Assembly: GCA_018697195.1 (NCBI GenBank)
Contig: CM031858.1
Coordinates: 74,955,001-75,019,000, forward strand
Reading direction: 5' to 3'
Length of the DNA: 64,000 nt
DNA from: Certhia americana
Taxonomy: Eukaryota; Chordata; Aves; Passeriformes; Certhiidae
This document shows positions 11,041-24,394 of the stretch, piece after piece. Below the pieces are notes generated by a model. That model saw only the letters and a program-made list of their open reading frames with translations. It was not told where the DNA came from and ran no database searches. Positions within the stretch are counted from its first letter, which is position 1; each line of letters starts with the position of its first letter. The translations under genes and the position numbers were made by a program.

Positions 11041-13980
11041 TTTGCCTGCCTATTCTGGCCATGAGATTCAAGCTGGAAGAGAACATGCAATTTCTCCAGT
11101 GACATCACAACCAACTGCTAATCCTTCTGTGCTGAAGTATTCTCCATACATGCAACACAGTCTGAAGTGCTTGTGCTCACTGAAACAGAAACAAGTTATA
11201 CACTTACTTGCTTGCTCAAAAGTGCTACTTTCTACAGTTCAATGTTTAAGAGAATTTTCCTTTTTTTTTTTTTTTTTTAACTAAACTAATCATATTCTAG
11301 TCCTGTGTCAACTTGAATTGCCTTATTCTAAAAACAAGCTGGAACAATTTGTATACCCAAACACAGCATTAGTTTCAAAATCTCAGCTTATTTGTTCTAT
11401 AGTTCTCCATTTTGAATCCTACTTAAGTCATCAGAAGTGATCTGTAAGTGCAACAGATAAAGAATAAAAAGATGCTCAATCATTTTTTAAGTATTTTTCC
11501 AAAGACATTTGGTGAAAACTCTACGTGTTGTTTTTCAATCACCTTTAAAGCTGTCAGTCTGAAGACTGAGAAAGTGTCACAAAAACTAACATCCACTCCC
11601 CTCAATTTACTGAGTTTTTTCAAGTCTAGTAAAAAGAATGCTGAGCAACTAGCCAAATGTAACCAAAAATATACTTTAGCTATCAAAAAACAAAGTAGGT
11701 ATCCAAAACCATTTTGAAATGTCTCTTCTTTTCCTTTAATCTTTAGGTTACACAAGTTTTGTACTAGACAAGCACTGCGATTTTGAAGTGCTGCTGAGAT
11801 TAAATAATTTCAGAGCCAAGGCAATATGTTACAAGGTCTGTATTAGCTACTATGGGAGAAACACACCTGAAGGTTTTGTTCCTCCTCTCTTTCTCTTAGC
11901 TGATTATTGGCATAAAACCAAGACGTGTTGGAAATGTATTTGTCCTCTGAAAAGTGGAATGCTGCATTCTCTTTTAGTTGAATATTTCTTCTCCTTAATG
12001 GGCTGATAAAATCCAGTGAACTTGAAAGCTGAATACACTACCATTATGCAATCTATTTTGGTACAATGGAGAGAGCAAATTTTTATTGACTTGATATCAA
12101 GTTAAACTATTTGATCTATTAAGAAACTGTGAATATTACGGACTTTTTTTCATTTCAATCAATAATACTTTTATTAACTAAGGATTTTTTATATTCCTTA
12201 GTAGAATATGAATCTGAGAACTTTAAGAAATGTCTTACAGAAACAGCTACAAAGGTTTTTAAGTCTTACAGGTGATTAAACGGTAGATCTTTCTGATCAC
12301 CTAGTAAACGGGACCTAATTTTTTCTTCCAAATCCCCACTAGTCCTTCAACAGCATGCAATAAAAATAAACAAACAAATAATATCTGTCCATTAAATACT
12401 TAAATAGACAAAAGACACTCTTCCAAAACTGATTTTGTCTACAGCAACACTGAGATCAGTGACACCCTATGTATTTAGCTGAATACGTTCTAGGACAGAA
12501 GATAAAATAGGCTGTAAAACATCTGGGTTTTTACCTCTTTGCTAAAAAAAAAAAAATAAAAAAATTGATTGAACAGATTCAGACAACACTTTTATGTATA
12601 ACTCACTAAAAATATCTGGTTTGTTTCCAGAAGGAAAAAAACCAAATACACACATCTCCCTTGCTATTTGTCTATATTAGCAAACATCAAATGAGAGTCT
12701 ATGACTTTGATTTGCATTACAGTACCAATTTCCAAGTAATAACTATAAGGAAATATTTTTCTATCACTGTGTTGAAGATTTTTTATAACTGTTCAGAAGA
12801 ATCTGAATCTGATGTTTAAAATTTAATCCTGTATGTGTTATTAAATAAAATATTAGTATACATTGTGAAAGTATATAACCATATATAAACATACTACAAA
12901 CATTATTATATAAATAGTATAAATGATTTTTTATTATTATTATTATTTATTGCCATATCCTTGGACATTTATTTCTTAGTACATTTTAGGAAATTTTAGG
13001 AATCAAGGGCACTACTACAATGTCTTCTTGCACGCTTAAAATAGTGAGAAATTGCAAAGTGAAACTCCTAGACAACACAGAATGGAAAAAATATGAAACA
13101 GGATCCCTGCTTCTCAAGTAGTACCTCCTAAGCTTAGCCAGCTGAAATCGGATGAAAATTAACAAAAGATACCAACATCTGGTTAAAAAAAAAATCGTAT
13201 TGTTTGGTCTGAATGAATTTTCTGTATGTTCTTAAGACACAAATGCCACAGACCTCAGAAACAAAGAAAATACATTAATATTGCATTTCAGTTGGAACTT
13301 GTAAGTTATTTATAACAAGACACCTTATGAATGCTTAAAAAGTCAGAAGCATATAAAAACTATTGTAGCCACTGGACATGCTGTAGATAGTGAGTTCTTA
13401 AGAGTCTGTTAAAAGAAAAATATTTAAAGGGATTTTATGGAAGCAGATATGCACAAGATCTTATGTTAGTGGCAACAAAGTAAAGAGTAATATTTCATAC
13501 GGCCTTTAGGAAAGTGGTCAGTAAGAAGAACAGTCCAAGGAAAGTAAAAAACCAAAAAGAGAACAAAAGAAACAGTTAAACCAACAAAATCCACACATTG
13601 CAACTGATCAGGTCAATATCCACCAGCTTTCATCTCTGTACATGCAGATGTTTTTCACTCATTCACTCATACAACATATTACATTTCCATCATTTCTCCA
13701 TCAATCAAATGTAATACTATTCCCAGGCCAATTTATCAATTGTGTTACTGTCAAGAGGTTACCCTTCATTCCTCTCACTCATTGGCCAGTGTGACTCTGT
13801 TGCCTTTGAATCACGTTTCTATGACTTCTTAAATTCTTCCCTGTGTTACCTGTCACACAAAGTTGGAAGAAAGAGGACCATATTTTCTACATTATTTCCA
13901 TTCAAACGTGTTACAATAATTTGTTCCTACTGGGTTAACTACATAAATACTTGTTAATGGCTACAGGGCCACTGGTTATG
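11041..13980. other. Intergenic sequence downstream of CDH10
   Basis: AT-rich unique sequence. The first part could be an extended CDH10 3' UTR, with AATAAA at 11463. It has small A/T-rich simple tracts near 11264-11278, 12543-12565 and 12930-12950. The short open frames at 11448-12006 and 13742-13957 show no domain or coding bias. I see nothing else. Confidence 0.6.
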
Positions 13981-13982
13981 CT

Positions 13983-14035
13983 AATCACAGAATATTCTGA
14001 GTTGGAAGGGACCCACAAGAATCATCATGAATGAT
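13983..14035 (-). mobile_element. CR1 LINE, short 3'-end remnant
   Basis: The segment contains 'tcacagaatattctgag' followed by 'ttggaagggacccacaagaa'. This is the inverted form of the CR1 3' terminus, where a tail of about 8-bp ATTCTATR-type units follows a 'ccttccaac' core. Only the extreme 3' end is clear; older sequence up to about 14180 may also belong to it. Confidence 0.65.
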
Positions 14036-15605
14036 GGAGAAAATTAAATGCAAACATTTCTCCAGGTTGCTTCAGATTGGTTTGCCCTTATTCTATCAGA
14101 ATTAAAATTTTTGACAGTGTTCCTCTAAGTTTATCCAATACTGAGTAAATGCAAATGCTCTCTTTTGGCCCATCACTAACTACTCAAAAGAAAACAAACA
14201 AACAAATAAAAAAAACACCTCTCTGGAAGTGAATTATTAACATACATCTTATATAAGAATAAAAAGAGTTTAGGTTTCTTTACTTTTTGTCAAATAAGTT
14301 GAACTGGAGACTAGAAAATAAAAGTTATCAGAAGCCTTCAAACCCTGTGCTGTTATTATGAGGCTCAGAACAGAACAGAAATCACTCAGCTGTAATCTCT
14401 TCATAGCAAGATGCACAAATAGATGTTCAAGCTAAAACAATTTCACTTATTCGTAACAGTGTTATCTATTATGTTCAAAGCCATCCTATAAATAGTAAAC
14501 ATAAGGAGATAATTGGAAATATAAGGAGACATGTGAATACAACTTTTATTTTTCCAACAAAGTGTTCTGGGCTTCGCTGTTGTCTCCCCAGTTTTTCAGA
14601 GGCTTATTTCTAATATGGTTAAGCTGGATGAAAATTCACTTTCTACATGACAGAAGATAGAACTAATAATATGGGAATTCACAAATACAATAAGCCAGAC
14701 AGAATTTTTTAAATTCTTTTGTTTTCTCTTCTTCACAGCTATTTTTGTTTCCATTTTAAAAGAATATAGTCAACCATGAAATCAAAATGACAGGTTTTAA
14801 ACCAATTTTTTTTTTTTTTTAATGCCTGTTTCTCTTGGGTATTTTTACTCCACGAAAAATCAAGAAAAGCATTTAATTTTTGAGAAAATTCATTGTCTTT
14901 AAATTGATGTAAACCCTAGTCAACAAGGAAAAAATAAAAATATATTTGAAAAGAAATATGAAATATTCTTTTGTTTTCTGACTACAAACCAGAAATCATA
15001 TAAATTTTGAACTTAGAATTGGCAAAATAATTTCATACATTTCCATTAATGTTTGCAAAACAGTATTTTTTTTTATTGATTAGGTTTTGGAAGGTAAGCA
15101 TTTTATAAATATTTTTGCACCCATGAATAGGTACTGTGTGTGGAAACTTCTAGCAAAACTTTTTGAGGGAAGCAGAACAAATTCTAATTTATTATATTCA
15201 CTGAAAGGTCAGAGGAAAGTCACCAGCTGAATCTAGAGAGTATATTTTATGTTCCAAACAGGTAGCATGACTTGTAACTTTGCAGTCACAGAAAGTAGAG
15301 CAAATACAAATTAATTAATCAGTAATGCCTGAAAAGATTTAGAAGTCATGACACTGTAGAAAAACTTGAATTTACGGGAAAACTTTGGTGTATGAAACAT
15401 AGGTGCATAAGAAATAGCTCCATCATATTGCATGTTGCTATTGTGTATCTCATTCTACTAATTTCAGAATTGTAAAAAATTACAGAATCTATGAACTGCC
15501 TTAATTTTGGCTGGTTTCTGGATAGTGTGGTAACCTGCTTGTTCACAAGGACAGAAGTTAAGATTTGGCCACCCACAGGAATTCCATTTGCATGCTATGA
15601 ATCAA
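14036..15605. other. Intergenic sequence, nothing recognised
   Basis: AT-rich, with T or A runs near 14807-14821 and 15067-15076. No gene or confident repeat was found. Confidence 0.6.
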
Positions 15606-16470
15606 AGCAGTCACGCTTTTTGCACATAGAGGAGGGAATTTCAGATTTCATAGTCTGCTTAGTTTTCCAGAAGGCATTTGACAATGTCTATCATTGACAT
15701 TTCTAAAGAAATTAAGCTAGAAAATCTTTTCCTCAACAAAATACAGAAAAATCAATTAAAGCAAATAATCAATGATCCTAATAGAGGATGGACAAAAGTG
15801 GAATTCTTCTAGAACTGATCTTTTGATCTGGTAAAGGGAATGAATAATGGGTAAAACAGCTTATTTGAGATTAAGACCAGTAAATAGAAAGTCCATTCAA
15901 AAGAATGTGAACTGATGAAGTGGTACAACATGATTATTCATAAAAGAGATCTTGCAGTTATAATGGCCAGTTGTGGGAAAGACTTAGCTCAGTGTTAAGC
16001 AAACAAAGGAAATAATATATTAAGAGTTTTTAGGAAAGGAAGAAAAAAATGTTATGCTACTGACTGTTGCATCCTAATATTGAAGGTTTTGTTGCTTTCA
16101 TTAGCATGTCCTGCCCCAGACAAGATATTGTTCATCTACCAAAGATAAAGAAGTGGATAAGTGATGATCAAAGTCAGAAAATGGTTTCTTTATAAAGAAG
16201 AAGGCAGTCTGGGATTTTCCAGCTGATAAGAGATAGATGTCTATGAAAACACAAATTATACGCAGGATCTAATATTCACTGTGTTTTCCAACAACAGAAT
16301 CAGGAATCTTCCAATAAAAACAAAATAATACCAGGTTCAAAAAGAAAAAGTTATTTTTCAGAGGCAAAAAACCCTTAAGACTTGGAGTTCCTTGCTGCAA
16401 GATTTTGTAGATGCCAACTGCTTAAATGGATTACAAAATTATTGAAGGAAATGTTTCAAAAGCACCTCCA
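15606..16470 (+). mobile_element. Ancient CR1-type LINE fragment (reverse transcriptase to 3' part)
   Basis: A decayed + strand LINE. At 15668-15694 it encodes VFQKAFDNVYH, matching the reverse transcriptase motif F-xKAFDxVxH. Further on come 'aaaagagatcttgcagttat' and 'tgtgggaaagac', then 'agcaaacaaaggaaataata'. These match the order of old CR1/L3-like elements of amniotes (RDLGV region, then the AANKG-like region). At 16385-16445 'ggagttccttgctgcaagat' followed by 'tttgtagatgcc' matches the 3' end of the same family. Many frameshifts show it is long dead. Confidence 0.65.
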
Positions 16471-17301
16471 AGTAAGTCATAATCAATCAAGAAGCCCCAC
16501 AATTTTACACTGCCAGTGATTATAGAAGAAATTTCTATATACAATTATCACTACATTCTTGCTTTATGCTTTCACTCTTCCTAAACACCCACAGCTGGCT
16601 ACCATCAAAAACAAGCTTTGATGATCTAGATATTTGGATTTCTGTTACAATAAATAATATATTCTCATTTTTATGACCTTCCCTCTGTCCCCAGAAACAA
16701 ATCCCACCATATAATTCCCAAAGCAAATGGATCAAAAATCCTTGACATATCAATAGATCTCTAACTGCTGCTAAATTGTCATGCCAGAAAATGTTTTAAC
16801 AGTATCCAGAAGAGAAGCAGACTAGGAAAATGTTAGATGGTACTGACAAGAAAAGCTCTATTTTACCTTTACTCAGTTAAACTCACCTTTCCTTCACTAC
16901 TTTGGACTTTAATATAAATGGTGCCAAAATATAAATTTATTCTGAGAAAATACAGTACTTTTTTAAGACATGGCTAGCATAACAGCTAGCAAATACTAGA
17001 TTTAATGAGATGATATATAAATTGCAATTTAAAATATTTCCCTCTACGTGAAAGTCCATCAGACACAGTCAAGGATTTTAAAGTTAATTTATCTGCCATA
17101 AGTATCACTTTATTTTGTAATGGAAGTTGGTAAAACTTGTTCATAACTTGGAGGCTGCTGAAAACTATTATTGGAAGGAAATTGTTGCCCAACTTCTTTC
17201 TCTCCTTCAAATTATTCATGTTTGTGAAGTAGTTTTGCTTACTAATCTTTATGTTACATTTGAAGCAAAATATAACCCAAAGAAAATACTATTTCTAATG
17301 T

Positions 17302-17330
17302 GTGTGTATATATATATATATATATATACC
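17302..17330. repeat. (TA)n microsatellite
   Basis: Alternating TG then TA dinucleotides, giving spurious poly-Ile/Tyr open frames on both strands. Confidence 0.9.
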
Positions 17331-18295
17331 TATACAAGTAGGTATGCATGTTCTAGATAAACATACCACAATATGGATAAATGTGTACACAATATTGATG
17401 CATGAAAAAGGAAACAAACATGTTTCATTCCTATTAATAAGACACAATTTTGGAAATGTCACAGTAACCTTTCTGGATGACACTCCCAGCAGAGAAATTT
17501 TAGGAAACTGCTATGCGCAATTATACCAAAGATATATAAACCTTCCTGCATCACTAACTCAAAACAGTGACCTGAACAGTCTTGGTACAAATGAGGCTGG
17601 AAGACAGAAAAAAATAAAATCATGAAGGTTGTCTTCTGACCTTTAATTATATCATCTGAAAAACTGTTCTCATAAGTGTTCCTTTGTAGCTAAGGGCTCA
17701 GTCTGGCCTTCTTCCATCCTAGTGCACTAAAGAGAGCGAAAAATCTTCTTCCTTATTGTAAATTTCCATATACTCCACATATTATGGTAACTCTTATGCT
17801 CCCCTATTTTAGTTCTTCTTGCTCTATTTTTCTCAGTTCCACACTGGGTAGACTTGTTTTGGGAATAGTTTGAGGCTACTGTATAATGACTATTTTATGT
17901 AGAGATTTGCATCATTTCATACAGAGATTGTCATTTGTCGTAAAAATACTCCAACAAAATACCACTTCCCCAGGAAGCAGTTTTCTATTTCTGCTTCTAC
18001 TGGAGAGTCTTAAAATAAAATAAATATTGGGAATCATAACCTATATAGTTTTGAATTTCTGAGCTCCAAGCTTCAAGCTTGTGGCAAAACTGTAAGTCCT
18101 TCAAACCAAGAATGTATGGCTACGTATCTCAGGTAGAAGGTGTTTTCTTACTTTACAAGTTATTCCTCTGGTCTTATTTGTAAAAGACATATAAATAAGC
18201 CTTTTAGACCATGAGGATTTTTATTACTCAATTAATTGTAAAACGCTGGTCTTCTATATTGGCAAGCACAATAGAAGTGCCAGAAAAAAATGAAA

Positions 18296-18405
18296 CTAAA
18301 CCAAAAACAAACAAAAAAACAAAAAAAAAAAAACCAAAAAAAAAAAAACAAAAAAAAAAAACCCCACACCAAAAACCCAAACCCAAACAAACACCTCAAC
18401 AAAAC
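18296..18405. repeat. A-rich low-complexity tract with C interruptions
   Basis: About 110 bases made almost only of A and C, dominated by A runs early and AAACCC-like units later. The lysine-rich frame over it is an artefact of composition. Confidence 0.9.
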
Positions 18406-21345
18406 AAAGCAAAATAGTTGATAGCCCCATCTAAGGAGGATAAGGAAAATTAAATATTTGGCTAACCATTGGAAAAAATCAACAGTTACTTGTGAAGTGC
18501 AGGCCTGCTTTCCTTCAGCAGGGAAAATAAAACTGAAAAAAAACCATGTGATTAAAACTCACCTATAACACATACAAAATAAAGAAATAAGCACAGCCTC
18601 AATAACAGCATTTTCTGAATTGCCTTTACAACTTTAATTTTGTTGCCTTATATTATTTGAGTATTATTCCCATTAATATGTGATAAAGCTAATCAGATTT
18701 TTCCTTACAAATTCAGTTATACCTGTATTGTAATGTGTGAGGAACCACTTTGTACATAAATTTGAAAATGTGACTGGTCTGCGATTCCCTTTAGCTTATT
18801 TAAGATGTAAGAAAAAATTGTTTATTTGTTTGTTTAATGGAAATAAATTCCTGCCAGATTATAGTTTCCTGAAAAAAATAGAATCTTCTATTAATTATTA
18901 GTATTAATATTAGTAAAACTTCGGAATTCTTATCTGTCATATAGGAAAATAGAAAAAAAACTCCCAAACCTTCAACTATAAAACATTTAAAAAAACCCAA
19001 ACCTTGTTATCAGCAGACACATAAAAGCAAATTTTATTTCCCTAAAATTCCGGTTCACAGGGTAAAAACATGATTGAATAATAAATTGGAAATTTAAAAG
19101 TAGAATTAGCAATTTTTCAGTATTTATTCCTTTCTGATACCGCATTAAGAAACCCTCAAATAAGAATTTAACTTATTGCTGTCATTTCATTCACAGTCAT
19201 GTTCTGATTAATAACATAGACCTTACTCTAAAGAACTGTCAGAATAAAATCAAATATCTAATGTAAAATTGCTCTCATAAAGTGCTCTACTCTTCCACAT
19301 TTGGTTCAGTACACATTTTTGCAGATGTAAAACATGCTTGCAAACTGAAAATGGTTTCTGACTAAGACAGTGAGTATAAGTCCTGTGTATCTGCTTTCTA
19401 AATTCAAATCTTTGTAGTTCCAGAGCTACAAACCTGCCTGATTATTCTTGTTACAGAAGGATGTTATTTCTTTCAGCATCGAATACATCATGTTACAAAC
19501 CACACAAAGAATTCCTTAACACTGTTCAAATGAATGTCAGCAAGCTTCATTGAAGGTGCCTAAAACCAGAATTGAAAGTTTGAAGACCTGTAACTGAAAA
19601 ACAGAGGAAACGTTTCTCAAAGTTTTTTATGTAAGGAAAAACAAATCAACTTACAGAGCTTACAAGAATCTACACAGTTAAGGTTCACTTTTGTAGCTAT
19701 TTGCCAGGTCTGTCCATTTCAATGAAAACAAAATATTTCTGTGATTGCATCCCTTAATTTAATTAATGTAAGTAAAAGCAATAGTAATCAACATTCATAT
19801 CTGCAGATCAAATCTCTTTAAGCCCACTGAAAATAACTACTCTTGGCCACTGTCAGCTATTTATTTATATCTAACCCATTTAATGCACAAACAGTTATCT
19901 TACATAAGATATTAAAGGAAAATCATTTTATGACTGAAAGTGAAATGCCAGGAGAGGGGAGCAGCCTAGTTTATGCCTAGTACCCAAATGCTGTGAAATG
20001 AATTAACGGCAATTCATGCTGCCACTGGAAGCTGAATATAAATTAATTTTTATTTATCAAGTAGTGAAAGCTGAATAATGTTTGGTTTTTGTTTTTTGTT
20101 TTTTTGGTTTTTTTTTTTAATGCAGTGTTATTACAGGAAAAAGTATTAAAATAATCTAACAATAAAATATTGTTTTATTACTTGAAAAAAAAGGCCAATG
20201 TTTCCTTCTACCTTTAGTTCAGCTTTATTTCTTTCAATGGATGTACCTCAAACAGATTCAGCTCAGTTCAGATAAGAGCAAATTAATCATTTGCAGCCTA
20301 TCTGAATATTTTTAGGCCCTTATCCCTCTTGGCACCTTGATATTCCTCTGCTAATGTTAAAGAAAATAGAAACCTAAAGTCATAAGACAACTTTAATGTA
20401 ATTTCAGCAGTGTTGAATTTGAGATAGTCAGGACCATTTACTTTATGATTTCTGAGTGTTTCATCTCTTTCATAGCCATAGTGGGGTTTGTCATGCACAA
20501 TCAAGGAAGTGGAACTTGCAAAGATAAAAACATATGAATAAATAAAATCTTCTATTAAAATAAATTTGTTTTGAGGAACCAGTATGTACAAGGTAAAATC
20601 AGCTTGTTCATTCATTCTGAAAGTCTACCTTTTCCTCATTAGTTCTTCAGTACAGAAAAATAGTCACAGAGTTTTAAAAAGAAACAGTGGGCTGTGGATT
20701 TTTTAAATCTCTTCTTCGTTAGAGAGGGGCATAAACTAAGCTGTGTACTGAGCATGAGGGGGATTACATTTGAAAAGAAGCTGTAGTAGATTCTACTACT
20801 ATGTCCTGGTGCAGTTCCAGGGAGAGGCACCATTTCCTTTAAAGGCATCAGTTCCAAGTGGATAAGAAGCAGAATGAGACTAGAGGAAAGAAAATTTCAA
20901 GTCCAAAGTCTGTGACCTTTCCCTGATTCATAGAACAACTAGAAGCAATATAAAGTGGGGGATTTTTGGATTTGGGTTTTTTGATTTGTTTGTTTGTTTG
21001 TTTATTTTAAACTAAGACATAAAATTATCTATATCTCTGTCTGACATTACTGTGTCTGAAGATGACACATATCTCTTCCTGTTATTATTATATTTCAGGA
21101 AAATTCCATTGTTAACATTTCATAAATACTTTGTGAATAAGATATATGTGTTAATAGCAGAGCACAGCTATTGCTTGTTTCTAATATATTTGGATACAAT
21201 TCTTCTTAACCAGAACAATTACAAAAAATGGCCAGAACAATTACAAAGAATGGCAAGAAACCTGCTCCATTTTTTGATCTGTGCTCCTCCTGGAATGGAT
21301 ATACGTCAAAAATATCACCTAAGCCATTCAGAAGGGATTCAAGAT

Positions 21346-21379
21346 ACAGCTGTCTAAAACACACAGCTGTCTAAAACAC
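21346..21379. repeat. 17-bp tandem duplication
   Basis: Two identical adjacent copies of the unit acagctgtctaaaacac, at 21346-21362 and 21363-21379. Confidence 0.9.
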
Positions 21380-22316
21380 AATCTATACGACCAAATATTT
21401 CTGCCTTTCAGTGAGAAGCTCTATATTTCTAATATCTCTGCAAGATATCATCTGTTTTCTTGATGATATGCAAATATCAGCATATTTCAGTTATATCATC
21501 TTGACTATATTTAAATAGAAAGCCAAATATTCAGCAAGCAACAATGATATTTTTACAGCATGAAAAAAAATGAAGCTACTTAAAATTAGGTCTTGTGATA
21601 TCACCAAGAACTTGTATAAAACTGAACTCCTGACTCCTGTGTTAACTGCATATTGTGTTTTAAGAAGACACATTTTTAAAGTTTCAGGAATATAAGAACT
21701 TATTTTTCACAAGTATTAGTATATTTCATAAAAATTTCACAATAAAGGTATAATATCATCCCTCACTGATAAGAGAGCTCTGATTATGTCTCTCTGTTGA
21801 AGCATATCTGACACATTTCTGCACATCCTTAGAAGTATCATTTTCACAAAGATAGAATAGTTCAAGAAACATGTCATGTAGATTTCTGAATACACAGAAC
21901 ATACATATTATTATCTAGATAGATAGGAAATGGCTCACAAACTACAAGTTAGAGCATTTGAAATTTCTTCTCTAAAAAAACTAATTTTACAAATTCAAAA
22001 TTAACCACTGTTTGAATGAATGAGAATTAATCCTCATGTCCAAGTAAGCAACTTCCCATATATAATATTTTACTTCAATGCTGTTATATGTGAGAAAAAG
22101 GTGAGTTACAATGGGAATTAAAATACGTTTATGTGTTTATGTTAGTATCTGTTACCTTACGTTTTATTCATCTAGTGAGGTTTTCCTTTAGGATAATGCA
22201 TCAGTACATGGTGAAACATTTCTAGTCCATTTCAGTATAAGTGATGTGCCAGCTGAAAAGAAGTAAAATCACAGCCAAATAAATCTGATTTGATCTATAT
22301 TTGGAAATGAAAAGCC

Positions 22317-22340
22317 TTTTTTTTTTTTTTTTTTTTTTTT
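22317..22340. repeat. Poly(T) tract, 24 T
   Basis: Uninterrupted T run, which could be the tail of a minus-strand retroposed copy. The adjacent sequence is not recognised. Confidence 0.9.
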
Positions 22341-24394
22341 AATGGGCTTCAAATCCTCCTATTTTGATTTATGTGTCTTTCATCTGCCTTCCCCTATTTC
22401 CCTCCCTTCAAACATCTTTTTTCAACTGGACTGATGCTTCAAGCAGACACATATCATGCAAAAATGCCACCAAACTACTTTCACCTTAATGTTTTGGACT
22501 CAATCACATCATGATGGCATTAACTGACTGCATGAATAATTATTTCAACTCTAATAATTGTTTCAACTCTATTATTTTAAGGCTTTTATTCAAAGTATAC
22601 TCAAGACTAGATATCCTAGATATCAATGCAACACATAAAACACTAGGAAGAATTAGAAAGAGGACCAAATCCAGGTGTTCATTTAGTGGTTTTACATACT
22701 AAAGAAATATCTGTTAGAATGGTTGTATTTTTTTTTTTTTCGGTTGTTCATATTACATAATGTTGTCTTCATAGAAATCTCATGTCCCAACCCCATACTA
22801 CAACTTTGAGTGATGTTCTATTAGGAACCTCTCAATGTACTTTGCAAAAATTGTAAATACAGCAAAAAAATATGTCTCTGTAGCATCTCTTCTAGTTTGA
22901 AGTCTCAGAACAGTTTTAGCTCTTTTTCAGTCAGTCATGTTATCCTGCTCAAGACTTGACTTCTCATTCTTGGTCAGCCTAACCCAATGTCTGATGCCAG
23001 AGGTTATGACTATTCTTTCTTTCCATGGTAAACCTTTGGGAAGGATCATTTAAATGTGCAAAGGACATGTATTGTTTTTTAAACAACAAAGTATGAAGAT
23101 GCAATGGTCTTCAAAACTTTTCTGAAGTCTGTCTCTTTCTCATTAAATGTGAGTCATTCTTTACTATGGCACTTGCAGTATTAAAGGTAGAATATATCAT
23201 TTCTCTAAGGAAGCTACATCAGCTGTAGCAGGCTATGGAACACATATTTTTTCTGGCTGAGAAAAAATACAATTTTGCATAGCATCTCATCTTTTCTAAA
23301 ATGCTTTCTAAAACATGGCAATAAAACACCTGATTTAGCCAATTCAATTCCTGCCTCCATAACATTTACTGCAGTGAAACTGATCTCATTTGCTTCCATG
23401 CAAACTTTGAAGGAAAGAAAGCACATTTCAATTAATTTCTTTGGGTTTTTAACAGAAATAATCAAATTTTGGCAGACTATTTTCCAGATAAACATTGATT
23501 TTTTTCTTTTTTTTTCCTTAACAAATCTTTTGCAGGCAAAATTCAGTGTAAGGGAGAAATAGCCATCAATTTTCTTTGTAAACCACTGATTGTTATTTCA
23601 TTTAACCCTTCTGAAAAATTGTTTCGCACCTTACTTCTGCAGATGTTACACCTTCTGAACTGCTCCATACTTTCATGCTAATTAGTTCTTTCACACATTT
23701 TTCACAGGTATTTATTTGCCAGGGACTGTGAAAGGGTTTGCACTGTAAAGTTAATGGCACCATCTTGTGAGGTAGGACTTTTCCATGAAAGTCAAAACCT
23801 GAATTCTGAATCTCTGAAACAATCACTGATGTGTGTACTGTCTTGCAGGGCTTGACTGTCTGCATGCTGTTTTCTCTAGGCAATTTCTCAGATTTTGGCT
23901 AAGAATTGGACAGTTGTGATCAACTTCACGTGGATTCTACTAACATACAATGCCAGCATACAGAAAAATATAAAATGCTGATACAAAATGTTTCCTCCAA
24001 ACTCGTTTTTTACCAGACCACAATACCCTTGTGAGTGGATTTGGTTTACTTGTGATTAAACACAATGTCTCCTGAATGCATGGACAAGGTCTGTTTGTGA
24101 CCAGAGGCCTCATATACCTGTCTGTTATCCTGTGGGATTCACATTAACTTTTTTACTCTTTTGCCAGGTGAGGGTGGAAAAACATTTCCAGACAGGAATG
24201 TGAAAATTTGGCCATTATTATTCATGCAGAAAATTAGTTCTGAGACTAAACTGTAGATAGGTTGTTTGGTTTGTTTGTTTTTTTGTTTTTTTTTTAATGA
24301 AAACCAAAACAACAAAACAAATATATGTTGCAAGATATCTTGTGCAGCTGACAAAGTTTGGAATAGATATTTAGAAGATTTTAAGCAAACAAAG

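Larger units (their letters stand above)
16471..24390. other. Intergenic sequence, about 7.9 kb
   Basis: AT-rich sequence without a recognisable gene. It contains a short (TA)n tract at 17308-17328 and an A/C-rich low-complexity tract at 18296-18405. There is also a run of 24 T at 22317-22340, a 17-bp tandem duplication at 21346-21379, and T/G-rich stretches near 20095 and 20970. All open frames are under about 110 codons and low in information. Confidence 0.6.
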
